A stretch of DNA of 16,192 nt from an uncultured Clostridium sp. (GCF_900769625.1 NZ_CAAGHK010000010.1:1-16192); one strand, 5' to 3'; counted from the first letter of the stretch, positions 5,880-13,333 are shown. Notes: generated from the letters alone by a model not told the origin. Made by a program: numbers and translations.

Positions 5880-6866
5880 ATGAGTAAATTTTTAATATCT
5901 GTAGGTCATACTGCCAGTGGTCAGACAGGCTGTGGAGCAGTAGGATTTCTTGATGAATCAGACTGCACAAGAGAAATAGCACCTTTAGTTGTTGAAAAAC
6001 TTAAATCATCTGGTCATACAGCTGTTAAATTAGAGGTAGATACCTGGGGTTCACAGGCTGATTATGTTACCAGAGCAAGACAAGCTAATGCAGAGGGTGG
6101 AGATTACTTTGTAGAAATACATCTCAATGCAGGCGGAGGAACAGGATGCGAAGTTTATACAACAAGCGGATCACGTGCTGTAGGCTTGGCAGAAAAAGTC
6201 TCAGCATCTATTGCTGATGAAATAGGCATCACGAATAGGGGATATAAGACAACAAGTGGATTATATGTATTAAATAACACTTCCATGCCAGCAATGCTCA
6301 TTGAATGCTGTTTTGTGGACAACTACACTGATTATAAAGCTTATAATGCTGAGATGATTGCAACAGCAATAACTGAAGGACTCACTGGAATGAGCATAAA
6401 GTCATCATATGGAACCTGGAAAGTCGACTCCAGAGGCTGGTGGTTCAGATATTTAGATGGAACATGGCCAACAGGATGGGCAAAACTGCCACTGAGCAAT
6501 AATAATTCAGTTAGAGGATGGTTTTTGTTCAATTCAGAAGGATATATGGAAGTGCAGTGGAAAAATCCTGATGGAAACTGGTATTATCTTGGGAAAGATG
6601 ATGGAAGAGCACGTCAGAATGAATGGGTTTATGATGACAATTTAAATAAGTGGTATTACTTTGATGACAACTGTGTAATGGTTCAGTCAAAATGGATTAA
6701 ATATGAAAATGAGTGGTATTATCTGAATGCTGATGGATCAATGGCAACAGGGTGGCTGCAGGATGGAGGCAGATGGTATCTTCTTTACAGCAATGGTACA
6801 ATGGCTCATGATACGACAATGTATGGGTACAATTTTGCATCTAATGGAATTGCTACTAAGATTTAA
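5880..6866 (+). CDS. N-acetylmuramoyl-L-alanine amidase with cell-wall-binding repeats
   Basis: The 328-residue product has two parts. Residues 1 to about 172 are an Amidase_3 domain. Zinc ligands are H10 (SVGHT), E32 (CTREIAP) and H81 (EIHLNAG), with the catalytic Glu at E142 (LIECCFVDN). It should cut the amide bond between muramic acid and the stem peptide. Residues from about 180 to 328 are choline-binding-type repeats (GWWFRYLDG, WYYLGKDDG, WYYFDDN, WYYLNADGSMATGW) ending NADGSMATGW...NGTMAHD. There is no signal peptide: the protein starts directly with the first beta strand (MSKFLISVGH). This is normal for phage endolysins released by a holin, but no holin or phage gene is near. The repeats match those of the protein at 884-1474, so both probably bind the same wall polymer. 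The start has GAGAGGA upstream. Confidence 0.92.
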   Translation: MSKFLISVGHTASGQTGCGAVGFLDESDCTREIAPLVVEKLKSSGHTAVKLEVDTWGSQADYVTRARQANAEGGDYFVEIHLNAGGGTGCEVYTTSGSRAVGLAEKVSASIADEIGITNRGYKTTSGLYVLNNTSMPAMLIECCFVDNYTDYKAYNAEMIATAITEGLTGMSIKSSYGTWKVDSRGWWFRYLDGTWPTGWAKLPLSNNNSVRGWFLFNSEGYMEVQWKNPDGNWYYLGKDDGRARQNEWVYDDNLNKWYYFDDNCVMVQSKWIKYENEWYYLNADGSMATGWLQDGGRWYLLYSNGTMAHDTTMYGYNFASNGIATKI

Positions 6867-6908
6867 TGTGAAATTATTAGCAAAGAGACATTAGTTCAGC
6901 ATGTTCGC

Positions 6909-6990
6909 AATAAGCAATGGATTTATAGAAGAGAGACTTAGGTGATGATACTTGTAATAAATAATGGATTTACTAGAAGACAAGGCTTAG
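6909..6990 (+). repeat. two imperfect direct repeats of about 34 bp
   Basis: Copy 1 (6909-6941) and copy 2 (6956-6990) share AATAA..AATGGATTTA..AGAAGA..A..CTTAG with a few changes and a 2-nt length difference. They fall in the 355-bp region after the amidase, which otherwise shows no gene. Two tiny ATG frames run through the copies (see findings). Confidence 0.6.
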
Positions 6991-7174
6991 AGAATAATGC
7001 TGATAATAAAAAATATAATGGCAGCAAATATATAGAATAAATGTATAGTTACAGTTATGAGAAAAGCAGTTGGACTTAAATGCAAGTCATTATAAATTAA
7101 TTGAAAACAGCCAGCAGGTTTTTATCACACTGTTAATTCTAAATTATAAACTGTTAAGTGGAAAATAAATAATA

Positions 7175-7209
7175 TCTGCCAGAGCTTTTTTATAAAAAGA
7201 TCTGGCAGA
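7175..7209 (-). terminator. terminator of the cysteine-rich membrane protein gene
   Basis: TCTGCCAGA (7175-7183) pairs with TCTGGCAGA (7201-7209), and CTTTTT/AAAAAG closes inside it around a TAT loop. On the minus strand it begins 12 nt after the stop at 7222 and is followed by a T-rich run. Confidence 0.8.
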
Positions 7210-7221
7210 ACGTGCTTATGA

Positions 7222-7662
7222 TCAGCAGCATTCAGCGTCTGAATCACAATCTGAATTACAGCAGCAGTTACATCTGCATCGATGTTTTCTATGCTTATGG
7301 TGTTTTTTGTCAGAATCTCCAGCAGTGCCGCTATCGCCGCAGCATTTAGAACAGTTTTCAACTGCATTGTCTACAAGTTTATCAAGAACGCAGGATACAT
7401 TACAGATAAGCTGTGAATTTGAATTCATAAAGTAATTTGCAGTATATTGTGTAGTCCACCAGTAGAGAATTATCAGAAGTATTATCAAGGCCTGATACTG
7501 TTTTGAAATCAACCCAAAACCCTGAAGACCATTTAATTCTCCTGCATCATAAGCATTGTCACAGCATTTGTTCATGCTGATAGTGTTATTGAGATCATTG
7601 ATGCTGTTACTCAAGCTGTTAAAATCACTGTTAAGCTCATTTATACATCCGAAATCGTCCAT
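7222..7662 (-). CDS. small membrane protein with Cys/His-rich tail, unknown function
   Basis: A 146-residue protein I do not recognise. Residues 1-30 are Asn/Ser/Asp-rich and polar. One clear membrane segment lies at about 57-73 (ALIILLIILYWW). After a linker come a HHKHRKHR run at 121-128 and a CRCNCCCNSDC tail. In total there are 16 Cys, ten of them in the last 43 residues. This composition suggests metal binding or disulfide cross-linking, as in spore coat or exosporium proteins; both are inference. The start has AAAGGATG upstream at good spacing, and the gene ends at its own terminator. It is divergent from the small-protein unit starting at 7864, so the two may share regulation. Confidence 0.72.
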   Translation of the reverse strand: MDDFGCINELNSDFNSLSNSINDLNNTISMNKCCDNAYDAGELNGLQGFGLISKQYQALIILLIILYWWTTQYTANYFMNSNSQLICNVSCVLDKLVDNAVENCSKCCGDSGTAGDSDKKHHKHRKHRCRCNCCCNSDCDSDAECC

Positions 7663-7683
7663 AAATCTCTCATCCTTTAAAAA

Positions 7684-7695
7684 TATAGTACTATA
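7684..7695. promoter_or_regulatory. TATAGTACTATA palindrome, possible operator
   Basis: A perfect 12-bp palindrome 22 bp upstream of the minus-strand start at 7662. The half ATATAGTACT recurs as both arms of the hairpin at 9011-9035. It may be an operator or just part of the leader RNA. Confidence 0.3.
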
Positions 7696-7863
7696 ATTTT
7701 ATTCTATGGAATTACCCACGATAATGACTATGTTTTCAAAAGAAAAAAATAATTATTTTAACAATATTAAAATATAATTCTTAATATAATATTAGTACGA
7801 TTGATTATTGGAATAATTTACATATTCACTATCGTCGCAGCAAAATCTTTGAGGAGATTATCT

Positions 7864-8358
7864 ATGGAAATTAAGAAAGTTATCAGTATTAAAAATAAAT
7901 TGTTCAAGAATAAGAGTTCTGATTATGATGACTATAAAATATATACTCCTGAAATGGTTAAAAAATATAAGGAATGCTTTAAATTCACGATGAAGGTGAC
8001 AAAACATCGTGATAAGACTTTATTTATAATGTATAAAAAAGTTGAACAGTGGTACATGAACGATAAGATAAACTGGAATCTTGAAAAAATTCATATCAAG
8101 ACAAAGCTTGGCTCATATACAAGCGGAGGATGCGGAATAGAAGCTTCACTTCTGGCAGGACTGACAGCCAGTGGAGTCTTTACTTATATGGATAGCTATG
8201 TTAAAAAGCTTAGCCCGGCTATGCTTCTTATATACGCAGTGGCAGTATTGTTTTTTGGTGTCAAAGTACTTGCTGATGAGGACAATACTGTTGAAATGTA
8301 TAATATATTTTTAGATGTAATTAATGAATTAGAAGAAAAAAATTACTCAGAAAAATAA
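7864..8358 (+). CDS. hypothetical membrane protein (164 aa)
   Basis: I do not recognise this protein. The frame is open from 7801 with a TTG, but the ATG at 7864 has GAGGAG at ideal spacing, so the product is 164 residues. Residues 1-85 are basic and polar (YKIYTPEMVKKYKECFKFTM). A Gly/Ala-rich weakly hydrophobic stretch follows at about 89-108 (GIEASLLAGLTASGVF), and a clear membrane segment at about 117-136 (LLIYAVAVLFFGV). The acidic tail ends EELEEKNYSEK-like (ELEEKNYSEK). It is likely a bitopic or hairpin inner-membrane protein with its N-terminal half in the cytoplasm. It heads a run of three same-strand small genes (7864, 8414, 8740), with no terminator between them that I can see. Confidence 0.75.
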   Translation: MEIKKVISIKNKLFKNKSSDYDDYKIYTPEMVKKYKECFKFTMKVTKHRDKTLFIMYKKVEQWYMNDKINWNLEKIHIKTKLGSYTSGGCGIEASLLAGLTASGVFTYMDSYVKKLSPAMLLIYAVAVLFFGVKVLADEDNTVEMYNIFLDVINELEEKNYSEK

Positions 8359-8413
8359 GCATATAAAAAAGAGTTTTTACACAATATAGATTTATAGAAA
8401 GGATGTGTTGTGT

Positions 8414-8659
8414 ATGCAGAATAAAAAAGATAATAAATGCAGCAGTAATTGTAATTGTGAACCGGTGTGCAATTGTGACCAAAGCATCAGCAGTACTTTA
8501 AAAGCTGAAACAAATACTAAATTATCAAGCGGATGTAATAAAAAAGATGCTGGTAATAATGCGTGGAGTTCAGTAGCACAGAATTATAATGTTGCAGAAT
8601 CATGTGCCGAGAATAAAAAAGATGCTGGTAATAATCAGTGGTGTTCAACTAATAAGTAA
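8414..8659 (+). CDS. cysteine-rich small protein with an internal repeat (81 aa)
   Basis: An unrecognised 81-residue soluble protein. Eight Cys lie at positions 9, 13, 15, 19, 21, 41, 64 and 77, the first five in the cluster CSSNCNCEPVCNC. The block NKKDAGNN-W occurs twice (42-51 and 67-76), encoded by a perfect 24-bp DNA repeat (8537-8560 and 8612-8635); NKKDN at 3-7 is a partial third copy. The perfect DNA match shows a recent duplication. I start at the ATG at 8414, about 10 nt after AAAGGATG; a GTG at 8405 is too close to it. It follows the membrane protein gene by 55 bp. A metal-binding or spore-layer role is possible but not shown. Confidence 0.65.
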   Translation: MQNKKDNKCSSNCNCEPVCNCDQSISSTLKAETNTKLSSGCNKKDAGNNAWSSVAQNYNVAESCAENKKDAGNNQWCSTNK

Positions 8660-8739
8660 TGTAAATAATGATGTTGATATATAGAATTAACATATAAAAT
8701 TAAAATATCAGCTGAATATATTGAAAGGATGCGATTATT

Positions 8740-8901
8740 ATGAACAGTGTGACAAGCAAAAATAACAGAGGGCTGAAAGATTACGAATATGCAGGTGGAT
8801 ATATTTCTTATGATCCTTTGGTGATGACTGAACGCTATGAATCTTCTGAATGCAAAGCAGATAATAAAAGTTCGGGGAATTTTATGGCAAATTGTAAATA
8901 A
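8740..8901 (+). CDS. small hypothetical protein (53 aa)
   Basis: An ATG at 8740 behind GAAAGGATG opens a 53-residue frame ending at 8901: it begins MNSVTSKNNRGLKDYEYAGG, continues YISYDPLVMTERYE and ends MANCK. It is hydrophilic, with tyrosines in the middle and two Cys. It has no signal peptide or membrane segment. The Shine-Dalgarno is good and codon use is like that of the neighbours, so I believe it is translated. It is the last gene before the branched hairpin at 8964-9069 and probably belongs to the unit with 7864 and 8414. Function is unknown. Confidence 0.6.
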   Translation: MNSVTSKNNRGLKDYEYAGGYISYDPLVMTERYESSECKADNKSSGNFMANCK

Positions 8902-8963
8902 TGCAATTATGTGCTGATGATCAGTAAAATAATAATGTCAATAAAATCTGATATTATATAATG

Positions 8964-9069
8964 AAAAAGAGGAAGTCGCATAAAAATTCAACTTATGAAG
9001 TGTAATCAGTATATAGTACTTTATTAGTACTATATAGAAATGAATGAAATTATGTAGACGCCTCTTTTT
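8964..9069 (+). ncRNA. branched structured RNA element ending as a terminator
   Basis: The ends pair over 9 bp, AAAAAGAGG (8964-8972) with CCTCTTTTT (9061-9069). The helix continues inward through small internal loops: GTC (8975-8977) with GAC (9057-9059), then CATAA (8979-8983) with TTATG (9050-9054). Inside are two hairpins, ACTT-atg-AAGT (8991-9001) and the 10-bp ATATAGTACT/AGTACTATAT (9011-9035). The last arm ends in five T, so it can terminate the 7864-8901 unit, but the size and branching exceed a simple terminator. It may also be a processed RNA or a small palindromic element. No named family is recognised. Confidence 0.55.
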
Positions 9070-9145
9070 GTGCAGTTTATTATTATAAATAGTATTAAGA
9101 ATATATCAAAATTGTATTATATTTTATAAATAATAGGAACATATG

Positions 9146-9174
9146 TTTAAAAAAGTAGGTAATTGTGCTATAAT
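9146..9174 (+). promoter_or_regulatory. sigma-A promoter of the dinG-like gene
   Basis: TTTAAA (9146-9151), a 17-bp spacer and TATAAT (9169-9174) preceded by TGC, an extended -10. It lies 61 bp before the start codon at 9236. Confidence 0.65.
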
Positions 9175-9235
9175 TACATAATAGAAAAGTACATTATATT
9201 CATCATCGGAATAAATATAAAAATTAGGAGAATTT

Positions 9236-12163
9236 ATGTCAGAACAGTTAAAAAGTATATTAGACAATGTAATATATCTTGATATAGAAACAACAGGACT
9301 TGATGAGGCCTGCAGTGAGATAATTGAAATAGGTGCGGTTAAATTTAAGGATAATAAAGTGATAACTTTTGAGACATTGATAAGACCTAGAGGACGTGTG
9401 CCGGTGGGCATTTATAATCTATGCACAGGATTAAAGGAAGATGACTTGTACAAGGCACCTTCTCTCAATGCTATAAGAGATAGTCTTACAGAATTTCTTG
9501 AAGACCTTCCACTCATATGCCATAATGGTAACTTTGAAAGGAAATTTTTCAGATATCATCTTCCAAATATTAAAAATACAATAATGGATTCAATGGAATT
9601 GGCGGCAGTTCTTGAGCCATATCATAAGGAATATAATCTTGATGCACTCATGAAGAATGTAACCGATATGGGTAAAAGCGAAATTCACAGAGGACTTGAT
9701 GATTCTGTCAATACGATGAAGGTTGTCAATAGTCTTTTATGCAGACTCTGGAGCAGGGAAGAACGTAACGGAATAAAAAGGACACTTTATGAGAACATAA
9801 ACAAATATTATCCTTTTTTGAAAAAGTGGGACTGGAACAAGCATCTTTTAAAGCCGCCATTTTTTATTTATGATGATTATGATTATGTATCTTATGAGGA
9901 AAAGAAAAAGGGCGAAACTGTTACTGATGATATAAAGATTGATTATAAAAAGTATGAAGAGCTGCTTAAAGATGAAAAGATATGGAATAATGGTGGCGAC
10001 TTTGGTTACACTTATCGAAAAAATCAGTTGGAATTTTCAAAGAAGATACGTGAAAATTATCAAGGCGGCGGCAGAATTTTCATTGAAGCACCGACAGGCA
10101 GCGGGAAAACATTTGCCTATGTGATTATTGCAGCAATAGGAACGTATCTTAATTCTCTCAGAAAGCGGAAGGATGATGCCAGTTTCGTAATTTCAACCAA
10201 TACAAAGGAACTGCAGAATCAATTGATAGAACGTGATATTCCTAATATTCTCAAAAAGCTACAGCTTGATGACAAGCTGAAATACGGAGCAATGAAGGGA
10301 AAGGCAAATTATATATGTGTTGAGAAACTCAATAAATGTGACAGTCTTGAAGAAGATGAAGAGGGTAACCTGGCATTGCTTTTCTTCAGAAGGCTGGCAG
10401 CAAGTGGCGAGTATGGAGATACGGAAAACATAAGTTATTGGATTGTAAAACATTTTAATCTTGATAAATATTTCAAGGATGTGACATGTGACAGTGATTC
10501 CTGTAATCTTGAAAAATGTATAAAGCCATGTTATCTGCGAAAGAGATATAATGAACTGCCAGCTGAAAATATTACGGTAATCAATCATTCACTTCTTGCA
10601 TGCTGGCCATATGGTGAAAAAAAGAAGATAAACCATATAATCATCGATGAAGGACATAATCTTATGGAAAAATGTTATGATTTTTTCTGTGAAGAGTTTT
10701 CGAGCACAGAATTTCTTGAAACTTTAGATATGATAGATAAAGGCCATCCAAACATAATAGGTCTTCTGCTGAATCTTAATGCAAGTTTTGGTTTCAGGGA
10801 AACAATTGAAAAAGAGAAGATAATGTACTGCGTAAATGAAATAATAGTCAACATCAATCTGCTGATGAATGATTTCAGGAGCATGAGGCTGGTCAGCGGT
10901 GAATATGACTTCAATACTGAATTTTTCATTCCACGTGATGAACTTAAGGAAATTACCAGATGCCTTGCACCGGAGATAAGTGCTGTCAAGGAAAGTATCT
11001 ATCCATTGTACAAAATGCTCAATACATATGTTTCTAACATAGTTCTTGATGACGAAGTAACAGGTGATAATGATTATAAGAGTATAAATGACTATATCAT
11101 AAAGCTCAAGGGTACTTTTGATATGCTTGATAAGTTCCTTGAAAAGTCAACATTTTATGCAAAGATACTTGAAATAGACAATGAATATAAGGAATTCAGA
11201 CTGAAGAATGTACCGCTTAATGTAGGAGAACTTGTTAATGAACATATGTTAAAGGATGTAAAGAGCACCACATTCTTATCAGCAACACTGCGTATTGAAA
11301 ATTCCTTTAACAGGATGAAAAAGCACCTTGGACAGGAAAATGCCAAGGAATTTCTTATTCCGCGTGTTTTTGACCTTAAGAGGCAGACGAAGATTTTTGC
11401 ACTCAGGGATATGGGGCGTTATGATGATCCTGCATACATAAAGAATATATCAAGATTTATTTATGAAACATGCAGAAAGCTTGGCGGGCATATCCTTGTT
11501 TTATTCAATAATAATATAAGAAGAAATGGTGTCTACGAGGAATTGGAAATGCTAACACGAGGAAGCAAGATTGAAGTACACACCAATAAAAAGGCAATAA
11601 GCATCCTTAATGATAAAAACAGGCAGGTAGTTATCCTTGGAACGAAAGGATTCTTTGAGGGGATAGATGTACCGGGAGATGGCTTATCGTGTGTAATGCT
11701 TGACAAGCTTCCAAATCACAGTCCCGAATATCCAATCCTCAGAGCAGTAACAACATATCAGCATAAGATGTATCAGGACTTTAATTATCCTCAGCTCTGC
11801 ATAAAGGTAAAGCAGATATATGGCAGACTTGTCAGGAGCATTTATGATTATGGATATTTCATAATCCTCGACCCAGGCGAAAATCAATATACAATAATAA
11901 ATCTCCAGCGTGACCTTAATGGACCTGTGATACAGAGTATTCCTTCATCGAAAGTTCTGGAAATGATGGATGGCGATTATCAGAACTGGAAGAAACGCAA
12001 TCTTAACATAATGATAAAAAAATTGCAGAGTGAAAAGAAAGATATTGCTGCACATTTTGCCGGCGAGTCAAAGAAACACAAGATGTTCTGGGAACTGGAA
12101 AGCGTAGAAAACGGAGTTTATAACTTTAAGAATATGGATTATGAACTGAGCGGAAAGCTTTAA
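9236..12163 (+). CDS. dinG: DnaQ-type exonuclease fused to DinG/XPD-family helicase
   Basis: A 975-residue fusion of the Firmicute DinG type. The DEDDh 3'-5' exonuclease at about residues 12-165 has ExoI D16 and E18 (LDIETTG) and ExoIII H151...D156. The ExoII position, normally Asp, is Glu (E101 in HNGNFERKF). The superfamily 2 helicase follows. Walker A is APTGSGKT (285-292). A cysteine set at 361, 368, 418, 423, 428 and 432 fits a 4Fe-4S cluster. Motif II is DEGH (471-474), not the usual DEAH. Motif VI is QIYGRLVR (860-867). DinG proteins unwind DNA and R-loops in repair; some Firmicute fusions are known mainly as nucleases. The C-terminal 80 residues after motif VI are charged and unassigned. 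The start has TTAGGAG at good spacing. The gene appears monocistronic with its own promoter. Confidence 0.93.
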   Translation: MSEQLKSILDNVIYLDIETTGLDEACSEIIEIGAVKFKDNKVITFETLIRPRGRVPVGIYNLCTGLKEDDLYKAPSLNAIRDSLTEFLEDLPLICHNGNFERKFFRYHLPNIKNTIMDSMELAAVLEPYHKEYNLDALMKNVTDMGKSEIHRGLDDSVNTMKVVNSLLCRLWSREERNGIKRTLYENINKYYPFLKKWDWNKHLLKPPFFIYDDYDYVSYEEKKKGETVTDDIKIDYKKYEELLKDEKIWNNGGDFGYTYRKNQLEFSKKIRENYQGGGRIFIEAPTGSGKTFAYVIIAAIGTYLNSLRKRKDDASFVISTNTKELQNQLIERDIPNILKKLQLDDKLKYGAMKGKANYICVEKLNKCDSLEEDEEGNLALLFFRRLAASGEYGDTENISYWIVKHFNLDKYFKDVTCDSDSCNLEKCIKPCYLRKRYNELPAENITVINHSLLACWPYGEKKKINHIIIDEGHNLMEKCYDFFCEEFSSTEFLETLDMIDKGHPNIIGLLLNLNASFGFRETIEKEKIMYCVNEIIVNINLLMNDFRSMRLVSGEYDFNTEFFIPRDELKEITRCLAPEISAVKESIYPLYKMLNTYVSNIVLDDEVTGDNDYKSINDYIIKLKGTFDMLDKFLEKSTFYAKILEIDNEYKEFRLKNVPLNVGELVNEHMLKDVKSTTFLSATLRIENSFNRMKKHLGQENAKEFLIPRVFDLKRQTKIFALRDMGRYDDPAYIKNISRFIYETCRKLGGHILVLFNNNIRRNGVYEELEMLTRGSKIEVHTNKKAISILNDKNRQVVILGTKGFFEGIDVPGDGLSCVMLDKLPNHSPEYPILRAVTTYQHKMYQDFNYPQLCIKVKQIYGRLVRSIYDYGYFIILDPGENQYTIINLQRDLNGPVIQSIPSSKVLEMMDGDYQNWKKRNLNIMIKKLQSEKKDIAAHFAGESKKHKMFWELESVENGVYNFKNMDYELSGKL

Positions 12164-12615
12164 AAAATATTAAAAAGTATTATTTTCAATATTTCAGTAG
12201 ATAGTATTCCATAAATAAAAGAAATATAGTGGTATGTATATAAAAGGCATGAAAGATAATGAGTTTATATTAAGGGTGAATATTGGATAGTTTTGCAAAA
12301 GTAATATACAATATTGAGAAATTATGTACCAGTGCGAAAGTTATCTTTTCGTATATAAAAATCTATTAATATACTATATTAATCAAATTGAGTATCATAA
12401 ATTTTCTCGGATAATTTGTGGATTTTTTTTAAAAAATGCTGAATATCCCCTAATTTACAGAAAATTTTTATTATAAAAAATAATCTATATTAGGCTACAT
12501 TAATATGTATCTGTGGTATAATATGTATATGGTAAAAAATGATAAAGAGGTGAAGTTCTGGATTTACAAGGGATTTTATCTAAATGCAAAACATTAACAA
12601 TAAAAGGGGTGCGTT
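12164..12615 (+). other. AT-rich gap with a promoter (12514-12522) for the small gene
   Basis: There is no credible ORF here. TGGTATAAT (12514-12522) is an extended -10 with no good -35. CCTAAT (12449-12454) and ATTAGG (12489-12494) form an inverted repeat just upstream of it. No strong terminator for dinG is visible; GCGAAAG..CTTTTCG near 12340 is a weak hairpin without a T tract. Confidence 0.45.
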
Positions 12616-12780
12616 ATGACAGAAAAAATCAGTAAATTAATCGAAGAATACAGAAGTACAAAGGAATCTTTAGAGAGTGGATTAAAATGGCTTCCAACAA
12701 ATGAAGCTGCAAAATCTAAGATCGATGTTATTAATATGGTAATAAGTGACTTAGAACAGATTGAAAGCCAGTATAAATAA
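12616..12780 (+). CDS. small helical protein (54 aa), unknown function
   Basis: The frame from ATG 12616 codes for 54 residues: it starts MTEKISKLIEEYRSTKESLE and ends DLEQIESQYK. AAAAGGGG lies at good spacing upstream. It is charged and almost wholly helical, with hydrophobic residues spaced as in a two-helix hairpin or short coiled coil around an SGLKWLPTNE turn. There is no Cys, signal peptide or membrane segment. An extended -10 promoter upstream and a hairpin right after the stop make it a self-contained unit. I do not recognise the family. Confidence 0.68.
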   Translation: MTEKISKLIEEYRSTKESLESGLKWLPTNEAAKSKIDVINMVISDLEQIESQYK

Positions 12781-12794
12781 GGAAATATTTAGAT

Positions 12795-12841
12795 AAAGTC
12801 TTAATAATTTGCATCTAAAAATGTGAATTTATTAAGGCTTT
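12795..12841 (+). terminator. hairpin after the 54-residue protein gene
   Basis: AAAGTCTTAATAA (12795-12807) pairs with TTATTAAGGCTTT (12829-12841) over 13 bp with one T-G wobble. It starts 14 nt after the stop. The T tract is short, so termination may be partial. Confidence 0.6.
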
Positions 12842-12863
12842 CATATATACAGAAGAAAAAGTT

Positions 12864-12892
12864 TTTACAAAAGAGAATAATTATGATATAAT
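12864..12892 (+). promoter_or_regulatory. sigma-A promoter of the riboswitch-controlled purine unit
   Basis: TTTACA (12864-12869), a 17-bp spacer and TATAAT (12887-12892) preceded by TGA. The transcript would start at about 12899, directly before the aptamer. Confidence 0.8.
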
Positions 12893-12909
12893 CACAAACA
12901 ATAACACAA

Positions 12910-12982
12910 ACACTCGTATATCTCCAGGGAAATGGCCTGGAAGTTTCTACCTGCTACCAATTATTAGCAGACTATGAGGTGT
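12910..12982 (+). promoter_or_regulatory. purine riboswitch aptamer, guanine class
   Basis: All landmarks of the purine aptamer are present. P1 is ACACTC (12910-12915) with GAG-g-TGT (12976-12982), one bulged G. GTATATC and the J2/3 AAGTTTCTACC are present. P2 is CCAGG/CCTGG, its loop holding GGAAATGG. P3 is CTGCTA/TAGCAG. In the 3' GACTAT the specificity position (C74 of the B. subtilis xpt aptamer) is C, at 12972, which predicts guanine, hypoxanthine or xanthine rather than adenine. The aptamer's 3' strand ATGAGGT (12974-12980) is exactly complementary to ACCTCAT (13154-13160), overlapping the terminator's 5' arm. Bound purine should therefore free the terminator and turn the genes off. Confidence 0.95.
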
Positions 12983-13147
12983 AATATAGTAAAAGCTTGA
13001 CAGTTTACTTAATGTTCGTACATATGATAATATACTGCGTGTTATGAAAATCATAATTCATAAATAAGTTAATAAAGCCAGAAGATTAATTATATAAGAT
13101 AGGTTTGCAGAAGTACGATATTTTTAAATATTATGTTTGAGATTTAC

Positions 13148-13219
13148 AGGAATTACCTCATTAAAGCAACATTGTTTAGATATTTAGACATGTGTTTAAT
13201 GTATAGGTAATTCCTTTTT
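13148..13219 (+). terminator. riboswitch-controlled terminator before the permease
   Basis: AGGAATTACCT (13148-13158) pairs perfectly with AGGTAATTCCT (13205-13215) over 11 bp, followed by TTTT (13216-13219). The loop is 46 nt. Its 5' arm is contested by the aptamer's P1 strand. The 165 nt between aptamer and terminator hold no gene, an unusually long linker. Downstream, TGTCT/AGACA form a small hairpin next to the permease's AGGAG. Confidence 0.85.
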
Positions 13220-13333
13220 ATTATAAAACAGTAATATAGTGCTGATGAGTTTTTATAAAATATTCATCAAATTGAGATGGAATTTACGATGTTCTGTGTC
13301 TGATAAAAATGTAGACATAGGAGATAAATTAAA

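Noticed and set aside
7125..7367. Minus-strand frame overlapping the Cys-rich membrane protein gene
   Set aside because: It overlaps the better gene in another frame and runs through its terminator hairpin; no ribosome binding site.
9124..11887. Minus-strand frames across and before the dinG-like gene, and the plus frame at 9939-10124
   Set aside because: Shadows of a 975-codon gene with all family motifs; none has a plausible product.
12556..12640. Frame starting CTG behind AAAGAGGTG, overlapping the 54-residue gene
   Set aside because: CTG starts are very rare, the frame is about 25 codons, and it overlaps a better supported gene in another frame.
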